A DNA stretch of 31,528 bases from Methanobacteriota archaeon (lineage in GTDB: Archaea; Halobacteriota; Syntropharchaeia; JACQPP01), in NCBI GenBank assembly GCA_016207465.1, contig JACQPP010000040.1, positions 1 through 31,528 of the forward strand, written 5' to 3'. The translations under genes were made by a program, and so were the position numbers. This document shows positions 1 to 7,215 of this stretch, in pieces. Positions within the stretch are counted from its first letter, which is position 1. Each line of letters opens with the position of its first letter. The notes beneath the pieces are model-generated. The model worked only from the letters and a program-made list of their open reading frames with translations, did not search any database and was not told the origin of the DNA.

Positions 1-2
1 CC

Positions 3-86
3 TCCCCCATGGCCCGGGCCCCCCCCAGGCCCGCCAACGGGGGCAACGGAAACCACGGTGGCAACGGCCCCAACGGGACTGCATAA
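3..86 (+). CDS. 3' end of a cut-off gene with an Asn/Gly-rich tail
   Basis: An open frame enters from the left edge and ends at TAA 84-86. Its last residues are low-complexity, rich in Pro then Asn and Gly (pattern NGGNGNHGGNGPNGTA). The frame points toward radC and stops 8 bp before radC's own stop, which is normal spacing for convergent genes in this genome. There is too little to name a family. It could equally be a chance frame, because GC-rich DNA has few stops. Confidence 0.33.
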   Translation, partial: SPMARAPPRPANGGNGNHGGNGPNGTA

Positions 87-91
87 GTCCC
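75..91. terminator. Small inverted repeat between convergent gene ends
   Basis: Arms GGGACT and AGTCCC flank a 5-base spacer. It overlaps the stop codon of the left-edge gene and lies just past the radC stop. There is no T-run, so a role in termination is only a suggestion from position. Confidence 0.25.
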
Positions 92-94
92 AGA

Positions 95-898
95 CTATTC
101 GCCCCTCAGCGGCCTCGTCCCCGCCTCTTCCCCTCCCAGCCCGGGGCACCCCTCCGCCCGCAGGCTGACGAAGCCCCCCTGCTCGGCCCGACCCGAACCC
201 TCCCGCAGAAGACGTCCCTCTCCGCGGTCGGGCCTCTGCTCGGCCCGACCCGAACCCTCTCTCGCACCGACCACGATGTGGTCCACCAAGGGGACCCCCA
301 GGGCCCTCCCCGCCTCCGCCAGCCTCTGGGTGAGACGCCGGTCCTCCCCGCTCGGCGCAGGGTCCCCCGAGGGATGGTTGTGGACCAAGACCACCCCGCA
401 GGCCCCCTCCGAGAGGGCGGGCCGGAACACCTCACGGGGATGGAGCAGAACGGCATCGGCGGTCCCCTCCGCCAGGGTCTCCACCCGCACCACCCGCCCC
501 CGCCCATCCAGATAGAGCCCCACGAACACCTCCCGCGGGAGCCCCCGGAGCCGGGGCCCCACCAGGGCCACCACCTCCTCCGGAGACGAGGCCCGGGGCC
601 GCTCCAGCCCCCCGGCCTCCGCACGCCGGGCCAACTCGAAGCAGGCGGTCAAAACACAGGCCCGCGCAGGCCCCACACCGGGCAAACCCCGCAGTTCCCC
701 GGGGGCCATCCGCAGCAGACGCGAGGGGGGAGCCATGGAGAGAATACGCTGGGCCACCTCCACCGCATTCGACCCCTCCACCCCCGAGCCCAGGAGAATG
801 GCCAGGAGCTCGGCGTCGCTCAACGCCCGGGGCCCCTGCGAGAGCAGGCGCTCCCGGGGGCGCTCCGAAGGAGGGATGTCGAGGATGCGGAGGGACAT
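95..898 (-). CDS. radC: RadC family JAB-domain protein (DNA repair protein RadC)
   Basis: 267 residues. The N-terminal part (about 1-100) carries a helix-hairpin-helix-like segment (GLPGVGPARA, 71-80). The C-terminal part is the RadC JAB/MPN metalloprotease-like domain with the HNHPSG signature (173-178), a downstream SGED (183-186) and DHIVVG (206-211). RadC proteins are associated with DNA repair or mobile elements, but their biochemical role is unsettled. The protein is longer than the usual 220-230 residues. Between VVGAR and GFVSLRAEG, where family members run straight through, there is an extra block of about 28 residues (213-240) containing REGSGRAEQ twice. It is encoded by a repeated DNA element described separately. 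The start is ATG 898. The core fold is recognised with confidence; whether the enlarged protein is active is unknown. Confidence 0.88.
   Translation of the reverse strand: MSLRILDIPPSERPRERLLSQGPRALSDAELLAILLGSGVEGSNAVEVAQRILSMAPPSRLLRMAPGELRGLPGVGPARACVLTACFELARRAEAGGLERPRASSPEEVVALVGPRLRGLPREVFVGLYLDGRGRVVRVETLAEGTADAVLLHPREVFRPALSEGACGVVLVHNHPSGDPAPSGEDRRLTQRLAEAGRALGVPLVDHIVVGAREGSGRAEQRPDRGEGRLLREGSGRAEQGGFVSLRAEGCPGLGGEEAGTRPLRGE
179..259 (-). repeat. Two in-frame copies of a dispersed repeat inside radC
   Basis: A 24-bp sequence occurs identically at 179-202 and 236-259, 57 bp apart, which keeps the reading frame. Its first 21 bases on the minus strand recur exactly on the plus strand at 20046-20066 inside the winged-helix gene. 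Part of the second copy also forms an inverted repeat (GGTCGGGCC 226-234, GGCCCGACC 242-250). The copies encode the extra REGSGRAEQ blocks of RadC. Confidence 0.85.
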
Positions 899-1010
899 TC
901 TATTTCCAGGATAGAGCCCGGGCTATTTCCAGGCTCGGCGGGAGGGGGGTGAAAGTGAAACGGATTACCTGCGGCGTTGAGATACGAACCGGCGGAGTCG
1001 CCGGGTAAAC

Positions 1011-1020
1011 TTTATATTAA
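1011..1020 (+). promoter_or_regulatory. TATA box of the vapBC operon
   Basis: TTTATATTAA is centred about 26 bp upstream of the vapB ATG (1041) in an AT-rich stretch that stands out from the GC-rich surroundings. This spacing puts transcription start at or next to the ATG, so the mRNA is probably leaderless. The 899-1040 gap holds nothing else clear apart from CTATTTCCAGG repeated twice just upstream of radC (about 901-934). Confidence 0.7.
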
Positions 1021-1040
1021 ACAAAGAGTTAATTTCACTC

Positions 1041-1253
1041 ATGCCCGAAGGGCTCGTGAAGAAAGTCGGAGGCTCCTACGCCATCTTCCTCCCCGCAGAG
1101 GAGGCGAGGAGCCTGCGGCTCACGGAAGGAGAGAAGGTCCAGGTGACGGTGGCCCGTCCCCTGAGTCCCAAGTTGTTCGGGATGTGCAAGGACCTGAACT
1201 TAGACTGGAGAACCGTCCAGCGGTTGCTGCGTGAGGCCGACCGTGGCGAATAG
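1041..1253 (+). CDS. vapB: AbrB/MazE-type antitoxin (VapB-like)
   Basis: A 70-residue protein with a SpoVT/AbrB swapped-hairpin domain at its N-terminus (VKKVGGSYAIFLPAEEARSLRLTEGEKVQVTV). In this family the domain binds the operon's own promoter, and the C-terminal tail (here LDWRTVQRLLREADRGE) wraps the toxin. It overlaps the following PIN-domain gene, as is typical of a VapBC module. The start ATG 1041 fits the TATA box at 1011-1020. The function is inferred from fold plus neighbour. Confidence 0.8.
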   Translation: MPEGLVKKVGGSYAIFLPAEEARSLRLTEGEKVQVTVARPLSPKLFGMCKDLNLDWRTVQRLLREADRGE

Positions 1254-1611
1254 GTTCCTTGACTCCGATGTACTCCTGGGAGTGACCATGGGCGAGGCGC
1301 GCTTCCAAGACCTCGCCGGAGTCCCGGGAGTGACGACCCGGCTCAACCTGATGGAGGTCTACTACATCATCAAGCACCGAGGGGGCAACGCCCGAGAGGT
1401 GTTCCTCGAGTGTCTTCCCAACACCATCGGATTCACCGACGAGGACTTGATGGCCGCCATGGACTGGAGAAGCGAACATTTCCAGAAGCGGACCAGGGAG
1501 TTCTCCTACGTGGATGCGCTGGGGTACCGGGTGGCCCTGTCCCACGGCCTCACGTTCACCACCGGGGACCATAAATTCTCCGGGTATCCGGGCGCGGAGA
1601 TTGTGCGTTAG
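1243..1611 (+). CDS. vapC: PIN-domain ribonuclease toxin (VapC-like)
   Basis: About 122 residues. The acidic residues expected of a PIN nuclease are visible: FLDSDVLL near the N-terminus, LMEVYY in the middle, YVDALGYRVA, and TTGDHKF near the end. These four acids bind the metal ions used for RNA cleavage. GTG 1243 is preferred because it places the first beta-strand at the terminus (MANRFLDSDVL) and overlaps the vapB stop (1251-1253). GTG 1231 in the same frame is the alternative. The target RNA cannot be told from sequence. The gene ends 2 bp before the convergent crotonase stop. Confidence 0.82.
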   Translation: MANRFLDSDVLLGVTMGEARFQDLAGVPGVTTRLNLMEVYYIIKHRGGNAREVFLECLPNTIGFTDEDLMAAMDWRSEHFQKRTREFSYVDALGYRVALSHGLTFTTGDHKFSGYPGAEIVR

Positions 1612-1613
1612 GA

Positions 1614-2396
1614 CTACCGCCCCTTCCACTTCGGGGCCCGCTTCTCCCGGAAGGCCAGGATGCCCTCCCGGGTGTCCTCCAGGGTGCTGTTCAGCGTCAG
1701 CGTGGCGGCGAGATAATCGAGGGCCCGCTCCCACTCCATCTCCCGCATCGCATAGTAGGTGCGGCGCCCCAGGGCGAGGACGGCGGGGCTCTTCGAGGCC
1801 AGTTTCTCGACGACCTCGCTCACCTTCGCGTCCAGCTGGTCCCGGGGGACGACATGGGTCACCCACCCGAGGGCGCGGGCCTCCTCGGCGGGGATGCGCT
1901 CCCCCAGGAGCATCATCTCCAGCAGCCGCTTGGGGTTGGTGGTGGTGCGGTGGAGGGTGGCCATGATGATGTGGGGGAAGAGGCCGATGGTGATTTCCGG
2001 GGTCCCCAGGGTGGCCTCGGGGACCGCGATGGTGATGTCGCACCCCGCGGCGATGCCGAAGCCCCCCCCCATGGCGTGGCCGTTCACCCGGGCAATGGTG
2101 GGCTTCGAGAGCCCCACCAGGATGCGGGAGAGCTCCGCGAACTCCATGTGACCCATGTGGCGCTCCATGGGCCCCGGCTCGGGCCCGGAGCCCAGGTCGC
2201 CCCCGGCGCTGAACACCCGGTCCCCCGCGCCGGTGATGACCACCACCCGCACCTCGGGGTTCGCGTCCATCTCCCGGAGGGCCTGAATCAACTCATGGGT
2301 CAACTGGGGGCTGATGGAGTTCTGCCGCTCGGGGCGGTTGAGGATAACCCACCCGGCGGGGCCGCGGTGCTCGACGAGGAGGGTCTGGTAGGGCAT
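1614..2396 (-). CDS. Enoyl-CoA hydratase/isomerase (crotonase) family protein
   Basis: 260 residues, last gene of the carboxylase operon. The crotonase fold is clear: oxyanion-hole segments FSAGGDL (62-68) and GGGFG (110-114), then GTPE (131-134). The two catalytic glutamates of rat enoyl-CoA hydratase align to Gly114 and Glu134, so only one is kept. That pattern is more common in crotonase-fold isomerases and other non-hydratase members, so calling it a plain hydratase would be unsafe. The start ATG 2396 follows the carboxyltransferase stop by 2 bp; an in-frame GTG at 2402 overlapping that stop is possible. Being co-transcribed with a biotin carboxylase suggests it acts on the acyl-CoA made or used by that enzyme. 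Confidence 0.85.
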   Translation of the reverse strand: MPYQTLLVEHRGPAGWVILNRPERQNSISPQLTHELIQALREMDANPEVRVVVITGAGDRVFSAGGDLGSGPEPGPMERHMGHMEFAELSRILVGLSKPTIARVNGHAMGGGFGIAAGCDITIAVPEATLGTPEITIGLFPHIIMATLHRTTTNPKRLLEMMLLGERIPAEEARALGWVTHVVPRDQLDAKVSEVVEKLASKSPAVLALGRRTYYAMREMEWERALDYLAATLTLNSTLEDTREGILAFREKRAPKWKGR

Positions 2397-2398
2397 GG

Positions 2399-3973
2399 TC
2401 ACACCGGGTACACCCCGTGTTTCCTCGGGTGGCGCACCACCCTCTTGTTCCTCGTGTATTCGAGGGCGGCGATGAGCCTCGGTCGTGTCTCGCGGGGGTC
2501 AATCACGTCGTCCACGTAGGCCTCGGCGGCGGTCTTCTCGACCTGGATGTGGGGCCGGATGTTGTCGGCGAGCTGGGTGACCATCTTGGCCTGCTCCTCC
2601 TTGCTCGGGGCCTCTTTGAGTTTGTCGCGGGCGAAGATGCTCACCATGCCCTCGGGGCCCATGACACTGATTTCGGCCCCCGGCCAGGCGAGGAGGAGGT
2701 CGGGGTCGAAGGCGCGGCCGCACATGGCATAGTAGCCCGCGCCGTAGGACTTGCGCACGACGACGGTGAGTTTGGGGACGGTGGCCTCGGCCACGGCGTG
2801 GACCATCTTGGCGCCGTGGCGGATGATGCCGTCTTTTTCGGCCTTGCTCCCGACCATGAATCCGGGGACATCGGAGAGGAAGAGGAGGGGGATGTTGAAT
2901 GCGTCGCAGAGCCAGATGAAGCGGGCGGCCTTGTCGGCGGCGTTGATGTCAATGGCCCCGGCGTAGAACATGGGGTTGTTGCCGATGACGCCGACGGGGT
3001 ATCCGGCGATGCGGCCGAGGCTGGTGATGATGTTCCTCCCCCACTTGGGCTTCATCTCCAGGGTCCTCCCCTCGTCCACGAGGAGGGCGATGAGCTTGTG
3101 CATGTCGTAGGCCTGGCGGGGGCTGTCGGGGATGACATTCAGGATGGCGTCATCCATGAGTGCGGCGGGGTCGCCGCTCCAGGGGCGGCGGGGGGGCTTC
3201 TCCTCGTTGGAGGAGGGGAAGTAGGAGAGGTAGTCGCGGACCACCCGGATGCACTCCTCGTCGGACGGGACCTCGAGGTCGCCGCACCCGGAAACCTCGC
3301 AGTGGACCCTGGAGCCCCCCAGGTCCTCCTCGCTGATGTCCTCGCCGGTGACCATCTTGACGAGGGCCGGGCCCCCCAGTCCCATGGAGCAGCGGCCCTT
3401 GACCATGGGGACAAAGTCGGAGAGGCCGGGGATGTAGGCGGTCCCCGCGAAGCCCGGTCCCATCATCGCGGCGACCAGGGGAATGACGCCGGACATGAGG
3501 CTCTCCTCCTTGAAGAGGTAGCCGGAGTCGGCGAAGCGCACGCTGGCCTCGCCCCCGAAGCCCCCGGGGCCCGTGGAGATGCGGGCCCCCCCGCTGTCAA
3601 TGAGCCACACCAGGGGGAACTTGTGCTGGAGGGCCATCTGCCGGATGCGGGCCACCTTGGTCTCGCTCACCACCCCCATGGAGCCCCCCTTGACGGTGAA
3701 GTCGTAGGCCGCCACCCCCGCCCATCGCCCCTCGATTCTGCCGTAGCCGGTGACCACGGCGTCCCCGGGGACCCGCTCTTTGGAGCCGTGCTCGCTCCCC
3801 AGGATGCCGGTCTCCACGAAGGTCCCCGGGTCGAAGAGGAGGCCGAGGCGCTCGCGGACCGTGAGCTTCTGCCGCTCGTGCTGCTTCCGGACCCGCTCCG
3901 GGCCGCCCATCTGCCGGACGGTCTCGCGGGTCCGGGCGAGCTTCTCCGCCTCTCCCTTCATCCTGTCACCCAT
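2399..3973 (-). CDS. Acyl-CoA carboxylase, carboxyltransferase subunit (propionyl- or methylcrotonyl-CoA type)
   Basis: 524 residues, the usual length for the beta subunit. It transfers CO2 from carboxybiotin to an acyl-CoA. Both crotonase-like halves are visible: the N-half with DSGGARI and GGPALVKMVTGEDIS, the C-half with NNPMFYAGAIDINAADKAARF, LSDVPGFMVG, SYGAGYYAMCGRAFDPD and WPGAEISVMGPEG. The MCGRA segment is closer to methylcrotonyl/glutaconyl carboxyltransferases, whereas the pathway context suits propionyl-CoA, so the substrate is left open. The start ATG 3973 overlaps the end of the biotin carboxylase gene (ATGGGTGA); ATG 3961 is an alternative. No biotin domain is fused, so it must work with a separate carrier, probably the one at 9512-9727. 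Confidence 0.9.
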   Translation of the reverse strand: MGDRMKGEAEKLARTRETVRQMGGPERVRKQHERQKLTVRERLGLLFDPGTFVETGILGSEHGSKERVPGDAVVTGYGRIEGRWAGVAAYDFTVKGGSMGVVSETKVARIRQMALQHKFPLVWLIDSGGARISTGPGGFGGEASVRFADSGYLFKEESLMSGVIPLVAAMMGPGFAGTAYIPGLSDFVPMVKGRCSMGLGGPALVKMVTGEDISEEDLGGSRVHCEVSGCGDLEVPSDEECIRVVRDYLSYFPSSNEEKPPRRPWSGDPAALMDDAILNVIPDSPRQAYDMHKLIALLVDEGRTLEMKPKWGRNIITSLGRIAGYPVGVIGNNPMFYAGAIDINAADKAARFIWLCDAFNIPLLFLSDVPGFMVGSKAEKDGIIRHGAKMVHAVAEATVPKLTVVVRKSYGAGYYAMCGRAFDPDLLLAWPGAEISVMGPEGMVSIFARDKLKEAPSKEEQAKMVTQLADNIRPHIQVEKTAAEAYVDDVIDPRETRPRLIAALEYTRNKRVVRHPRKHGVYPV

Positions 3974-5321
3974 GGGGGGCCTCCCGCAGATGTTGGATGA
4001 AGTGGGTAGTATAGTTACCGCTCCGGAAGAGGGGGCTCCCCAGGGCCCGGCGGAGGAAGGGGAGGTTGCACTTGAGCCCCCCAATCTCATATTGGCCGAG
4101 GGCCCCCGCCATGCGCCCGATGGCCCCGGGGCGGTCGGGGCCGTGGGCCACCAATTTGGCGATGAGAGGGTCGTAGAAGGGGGTGAGGGTGTCCCCCGGG
4201 GCGTATCCCCCGTCCACCCGGATTCCCTCCCCCCGGGGCTCCCGGTAGAGGGCGAGGGTCCCCGGGGAGGGGAGGAACCTCTCGGGGTCCTCCGCATACA
4301 CGCGGGCCTCAATGGCCCACCCCCGCACCGGCACATCCCCCTCACCGAGGCCCAGGGGCTCCCCGGCGGCGATGCGCAGTTGCAGTTCCACGAGGTCGAG
4401 GCCGGTGACCATCTCGGTGACCGGGTGCTCCACCTGGAGCCGGGTGTTCACCTCGAGGAAACAAGGGCCGCCCGTGCCGTCCACCACGAATTCCACCGTC
4501 CCCGCATTGGTGTAAGAAACCTTCCGCATCAGCATCCCTGCATCGCCACGGAGTTTCTCCCGCAGGGCCGGGGACGCGAAGGGGCTGGGGGACTCCTCGA
4601 TGACCTTCTGGTGTCTCCGCTGCACACTGCACTCCCGCTCCACGAACGTCACGATGCGGCCCCCGCTGTCCCCGAGCACCTGGATTTCAATGTGGTGGGG
4701 CCGGTCCAGGTATTTCTCCAGATATATGCGGCCGTCTCCGAAGGCCTGCTGGGCCCGCCGCGCCGCCTCATCGAAACTCCGCGCCACCTCCCCGGGGGCG
4801 TCCACCCGCTTCATCCCGATGCCCCCCCCGCCCGCCGGGGCCTTGAAGAGGACCGGGAAGCCTATCCTCTCGCCCCACTCCCGCGCCTCATCCGCCGACC
4901 GGAGAACAGGGCTCCCCGGGGGAACCGGGATGTCCAGCGACCTCGCCAGGATGCGGGCCCGCTCCTTGTCCCCCAGAGCCTCCATGGCCTCCGGGGACGG
5001 CCCCACGAAAATGATGCCCTCCTCCCGGCACCGCCGCGCAAACGGGGGCCGCTCCGACAAAAAGCCATACCCGGGGTGGATGGCCTCCACATCGGCCCTC
5101 CGGGCCGCCCCCAGAATCTTCTCGATGTCGAGATATGTCTCCTGGGGACGGTTGCCCCCCAGCGCCACCGAGGTGTCGGCCTCCTTCACGTGGAGAGCCC
5201 CCCGGTCCACATCGGAGTGGACCGCCACGGTGCGAATCCCCATCCGCCTGGCGGTGCGCAGGATGCGGCGGGCGATTTCGCCCCGGTTGGCGACGAGGAG
5301 GGAGCGGATTGTTTTTTCCAC
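3966..5321 (-). CDS. Biotin carboxylase subunit of an acyl-CoA carboxylase
   Basis: 451 residues: biotin carboxylase without a fused carrier domain. The ATP-grasp landmarks are present: LVANRGEIA (9-17), HPGYGFLSE (82-90), glycine loop GGGGIGMK (164-171), EKYLDRPHHIEIQVLGD (202-218), ERECSVQRRHQKVIEE (228-243) and FLEVNTRLQVEHPVTE (288-303). It carboxylates biotin using ATP and bicarbonate. The start is taken as GTG 5321: it precedes the first beta-strand directly, lies about 29 bp from the TATA box at 5347-5354, and no ATG is available nearby. That GTG lies inside a palindromic element (5311-5347), so the first residues (M)EKT are repeat-derived. First gene of a three-gene operon. Confidence 0.92.
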   Translation of the reverse strand: MEKTIRSLLVANRGEIARRILRTARRMGIRTVAVHSDVDRGALHVKEADTSVALGGNRPQETYLDIEKILGAARRADVEAIHPGYGFLSERPPFARRCREEGIIFVGPSPEAMEALGDKERARILARSLDIPVPPGSPVLRSADEAREWGERIGFPVLFKAPAGGGGIGMKRVDAPGEVARSFDEAARRAQQAFGDGRIYLEKYLDRPHHIEIQVLGDSGGRIVTFVERECSVQRRHQKVIEESPSPFASPALREKLRGDAGMLMRKVSYTNAGTVEFVVDGTGGPCFLEVNTRLQVEHPVTEMVTGLDLVELQLRIAAGEPLGLGEGDVPVRGWAIEARVYAEDPERFLPSPGTLALYREPRGEGIRVDGGYAPGDTLTPFYDPLIAKLVAHGPDRPGAIGRMAGALGQYEIGGLKCNLPFLRRALGSPLFRSGNYTTHFIQHLREAPHG

Positions 5322-5347
5322 GCTCGCTTCGCTCGCGTGGAAAAAAC
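5311..5347 (-). repeat. 37-bp promoter palindrome, copy 1 (biotin carboxylase gene)
   Basis: Perfect 13-bp arms (5311-5323 and 5335-5347, ending in CCACGC/GCGTGG) around an 11-base loop. On the sense (minus) strand the loop reads GAGCGAAGCGA, which can pair further as tandem G-A/A-G, two G-C pairs and a GAA triloop. The TATA box abuts one arm and the GTG start lies in the other. Related copies are at 13077-13113 and 28178-28214. Confidence 0.9.
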
Positions 5348-5354
5348 ATAAAGG
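5347..5354 (-). promoter_or_regulatory. TATA box of the carboxylase operon
   Basis: CCTTTATG on the minus strand, centred about 29 bp from GTG 5321. The core CCTTTAT followed by a T-run is shared with the sucC, archease and S6e promoters. Spacing predicts a leaderless transcript. Confidence 0.7.
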
Positions 5355-5362
5355 TGTCGAGG

Positions 5363-5596
5363 CTATGCGCCGGCCCGGACCATCTTCAACCGCACGGGGA
5401 GCTTCACCTTGACCTCGCCATTCTCCCCCCTCTTGCGGAAGTTGAAGATGGCGAACCCCAGGATGTTCCCCCTCGCATCCACCCGCTGAAACACATCGTC
5501 CCCCGCGTCTTTGAAATACCCCCTCCGGGCGGGGCCCACGGTGAACTCCAGGCAGTCGGCCTCCGGGTCGTACCACACCGTCATCTTCTGGGCCAT
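5363..5596 (-). CDS. DUF2283 family small protein
   Basis: 77 residues. The pattern YDPEADCLEFTVGPARRGYFKDAGDDVFQRVDARGNILGFAIFNF matches the small beta-rich DUF2283 family, whose members are often found near toxin-antitoxin genes; its biochemical role is unknown. It starts 6 bp after the HEPN gene ends and is last in the restriction-modification/MNT/HEPN run, so it is probably co-transcribed with it. Its stop lies 8 bp upstream of the carboxylase TATA box, which is very tight packing. Confidence 0.75.
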   Translation of the reverse strand: MAQKMTVWYDPEADCLEFTVGPARRGYFKDAGDDVFQRVDARGNILGFAIFNFRKRGENGEVKVKLPVRLKMVRAGA

Positions 5597-5602
5597 ACTG
5601 CT

Positions 5603-5986
5603 TCACTCCTCCTTCCGCAGATATGCCTCCACCGACTTGACAAACTCACGGGCGTCTTTGAGAACGGCGGCTGCCTCCGCACGGGAAATGCGAGATGCGT
5701 ACACATAGTCACCCACACCCCTCTTCTCAAAAGCCAGATTGAGAGACGTATGGAACTCCTTGGGAAGAACACCGGTCTTCACAAAATACTCGCCGAAAGC
5801 CGCAATGACGCCGCTGTGCTTGGAACGGGAGACGCCCCGAGTCAGGAGTACCGCCTGGGCCAAATAGAACATGGCGTAGTAAGCCCGGGAGACGGCAAAA
5901 TCATAGTCGCCGCGCCGGTAGAGGCTTCGGGCCGCATCCAGGCTCCGCCCGCTCTTGGTCAGGAGGTCCCGCACTTCAGGCTTCAT
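5603..5986 (-). CDS. HEPN-domain protein (HepT-like)
   Basis: 127 residues, all-helical. The characteristic AYYAMFYLAQAVLL helix is followed by LTRGVSRSKHSG, which contains an R-x6-H pair consistent with the R-x4-6-H ribonuclease motif of HEPN toxins. Upstream and overlapping by 11 bp is a minimal nucleotidyltransferase, the classical MNT-HEPN pair. In characterised pairs HEPN is the RNase toxin and MNT neutralises it by adding nucleotides to it. The extra context here is a Type IIG restriction-modification gene directly upstream. HEPN/MNT pairing is confident; activity is inferred. Confidence 0.85.
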   Translation of the reverse strand: MKPEVRDLLTKSGRSLDAARSLYRRGDYDFAVSRAYYAMFYLAQAVLLTRGVSRSKHSGVIAAFGEYFVKTGVLPKEFHTSLNLAFEKRGVGDYVYASRISRAEAAAVLKDAREFVKSVEAYLRKEE

Positions 5987-6335
5987 GGAGCAGAACCCCC
6001 TCCCGCCGCACGTTCATGAGCAGAGGAATCTGCCGCGTCCTGTACTCCCGTTCCCGAACCGGCAGGACAGTGATGACGACATTGTGGCGCAGGGAAATCT
6101 CGCTCGCCGCCCGGCCCATCCGGTTCAGTTCCCGCCAGAAGTCCCGGAAGTCCCGCAGAACGACCATCACATCGATGTCGGATCCCTCCTCGGCATCTCC
6201 GCGGGCCCGGGAACCGTAGAGGACCACGGCCCGCAGCCGGGGGCCATACATCTCCCGCACCTCCCGCTGGAACTCGGCCACCGCCACACGCCACGGCTCC
6301 GGGGAGCCGGGCCTGGAGGATGCGGGCGGGGACAT
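5976..6335 (-). CDS. Minimal nucleotidyltransferase (MNT/MntA-like)
   Basis: 119 residues from ATG 6335. It has the polymerase-beta-type signature GSRARGDAEEGSDIDVMVVL: Gly41-Ser42 for the nucleotide and Asp53/Asp55 for metal. It starts 5 bp after the restriction-modification gene ends and overlaps the HEPN gene by 11 bp, so the genes look translationally coupled. MNT proteins in such pairs act as antitoxin by modifying the HEPN partner. An in-frame TTG at 6344 is a less likely start. Confidence 0.87.
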   Translation of the reverse strand: MSPPASSRPGSPEPWRVAVAEFQREVREMYGPRLRAVVLYGSRARGDAEEGSDIDVMVVLRDFRDFWRELNRMGRAASEISLRHNVVITVLPVREREYRTRQIPLLMNVRREGVLLHEA

Positions 6336-6340
6336 GGCGC

Positions 6341-7215
6341 TCAACCCCTACCTCCGCCGGACTCGATTATCTTTCTTTCCTCCCCGGTGATGCCGTAGAG
6401 CCGATAGACGATTTCATCAATCCTCTCGTCCGTCGCCGCAATCTCCCGCTCCACGCGCTCTCGCTCGGAGGAAACGGGGAGGGGGGCGCGCTTCTTGTGG
6501 AGGTCCAGCATCCGCTCCACCAGGCGGACGATTTCGTCGTGGGCGGCGCGGTCGGCGGGGTCGGAGGGGGAGATGGGGCGGATTGGAACTTTCTCCATGT
6601 ATTGATACTTAAGTCGGTATCGATATTTCCCTGCCCGAATTCCGAATGGAATGCTGAGGTTACTAATCGCAAACCAAAAAAGATTACTATTTAAAAGTCC
6701 AAGCAAATATCTGTCATCTGAACCCAGAAGAAACGCGGTAGTTGTAAGATAGTGGCTGCTGAGGTCAAGGTAAAACCGTGGCTCTTTACAAATATCTGGA
6801 AATATTATTTTTGGGGACTCGATGTGATTATAGTAATCACACGGGCGGAGCTCCCACCAGAAATCGCCCTTGTCTTGCCGCTTGCGACACGCATCTGTAA
6901 AAGGCTCAAGATGTTTGGCGATGGCTTGGTAATTCTTACTGAACCAACTCCAAGCCTCTTTTTCAGGAATCTTCGTTGAGTTCTTATCTCGGGCTATGTT
7001 CTCGCGGGTCCATCCCGCGGGTATCACAATCTGATAACGTCTACTATCACGGATGTGATATCGTCGAATATCCTGACCTCCTAAAATCGGCTTGATTAGA
7101 TCTTCACTCCGAGGAGAGCTACTCAGAATCTTGGCCCTTTGTTCGACGGTGAGATCAAATGCTTCATCGAAGCCGGTCTTAATCCCATAGAACATTCGGC
7201 GGTCAATAAAGCAAA
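6341..7215 (-). pseudogene. Type IIG restriction-modification enzyme, C-terminal part (frame-shifted)
   Basis: About 290 residues that continue the protein ending at 7203 but in another frame. It begins CFIDRRMFYGIKTGFDEAF, the segment that normally follows GKPL in Eco57I-like enzymes, then covers the target-recognition region and ends with a helical, charged segment (about 6341-6600). Removing one base near 7213-7216 would join it to the N-terminal part as one protein of about 1000 residues, the normal size of the family. There is no convincing separate start, so it is likely translated only if the frameshift is a sequence error or is bypassed. The recognition region is AT-rich; the last 85 codons return to high GC. 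Confidence 0.8.

Noticed and set aside
2417..4000. A 527-codon plus-strand frame
   Set aside because: Shadow of the carboxyltransferase gene on the other strand; composition is repetitive Gly/Asp/Val/Leu with no motif.
3974..4345. A long N-terminal extension of the carboxyltransferase
   Set aside because: It lies entirely within the biotin carboxylase gene in another frame; the conserved protein begins near ATG 3973.
5322..5606. Biotin carboxylase frame extended upstream through FFHASEASVEK
   Set aside because: This peptide is the translation of the palindrome and crosses the TATA box and the DUF2283 gene; GTG 5321 is the better start.
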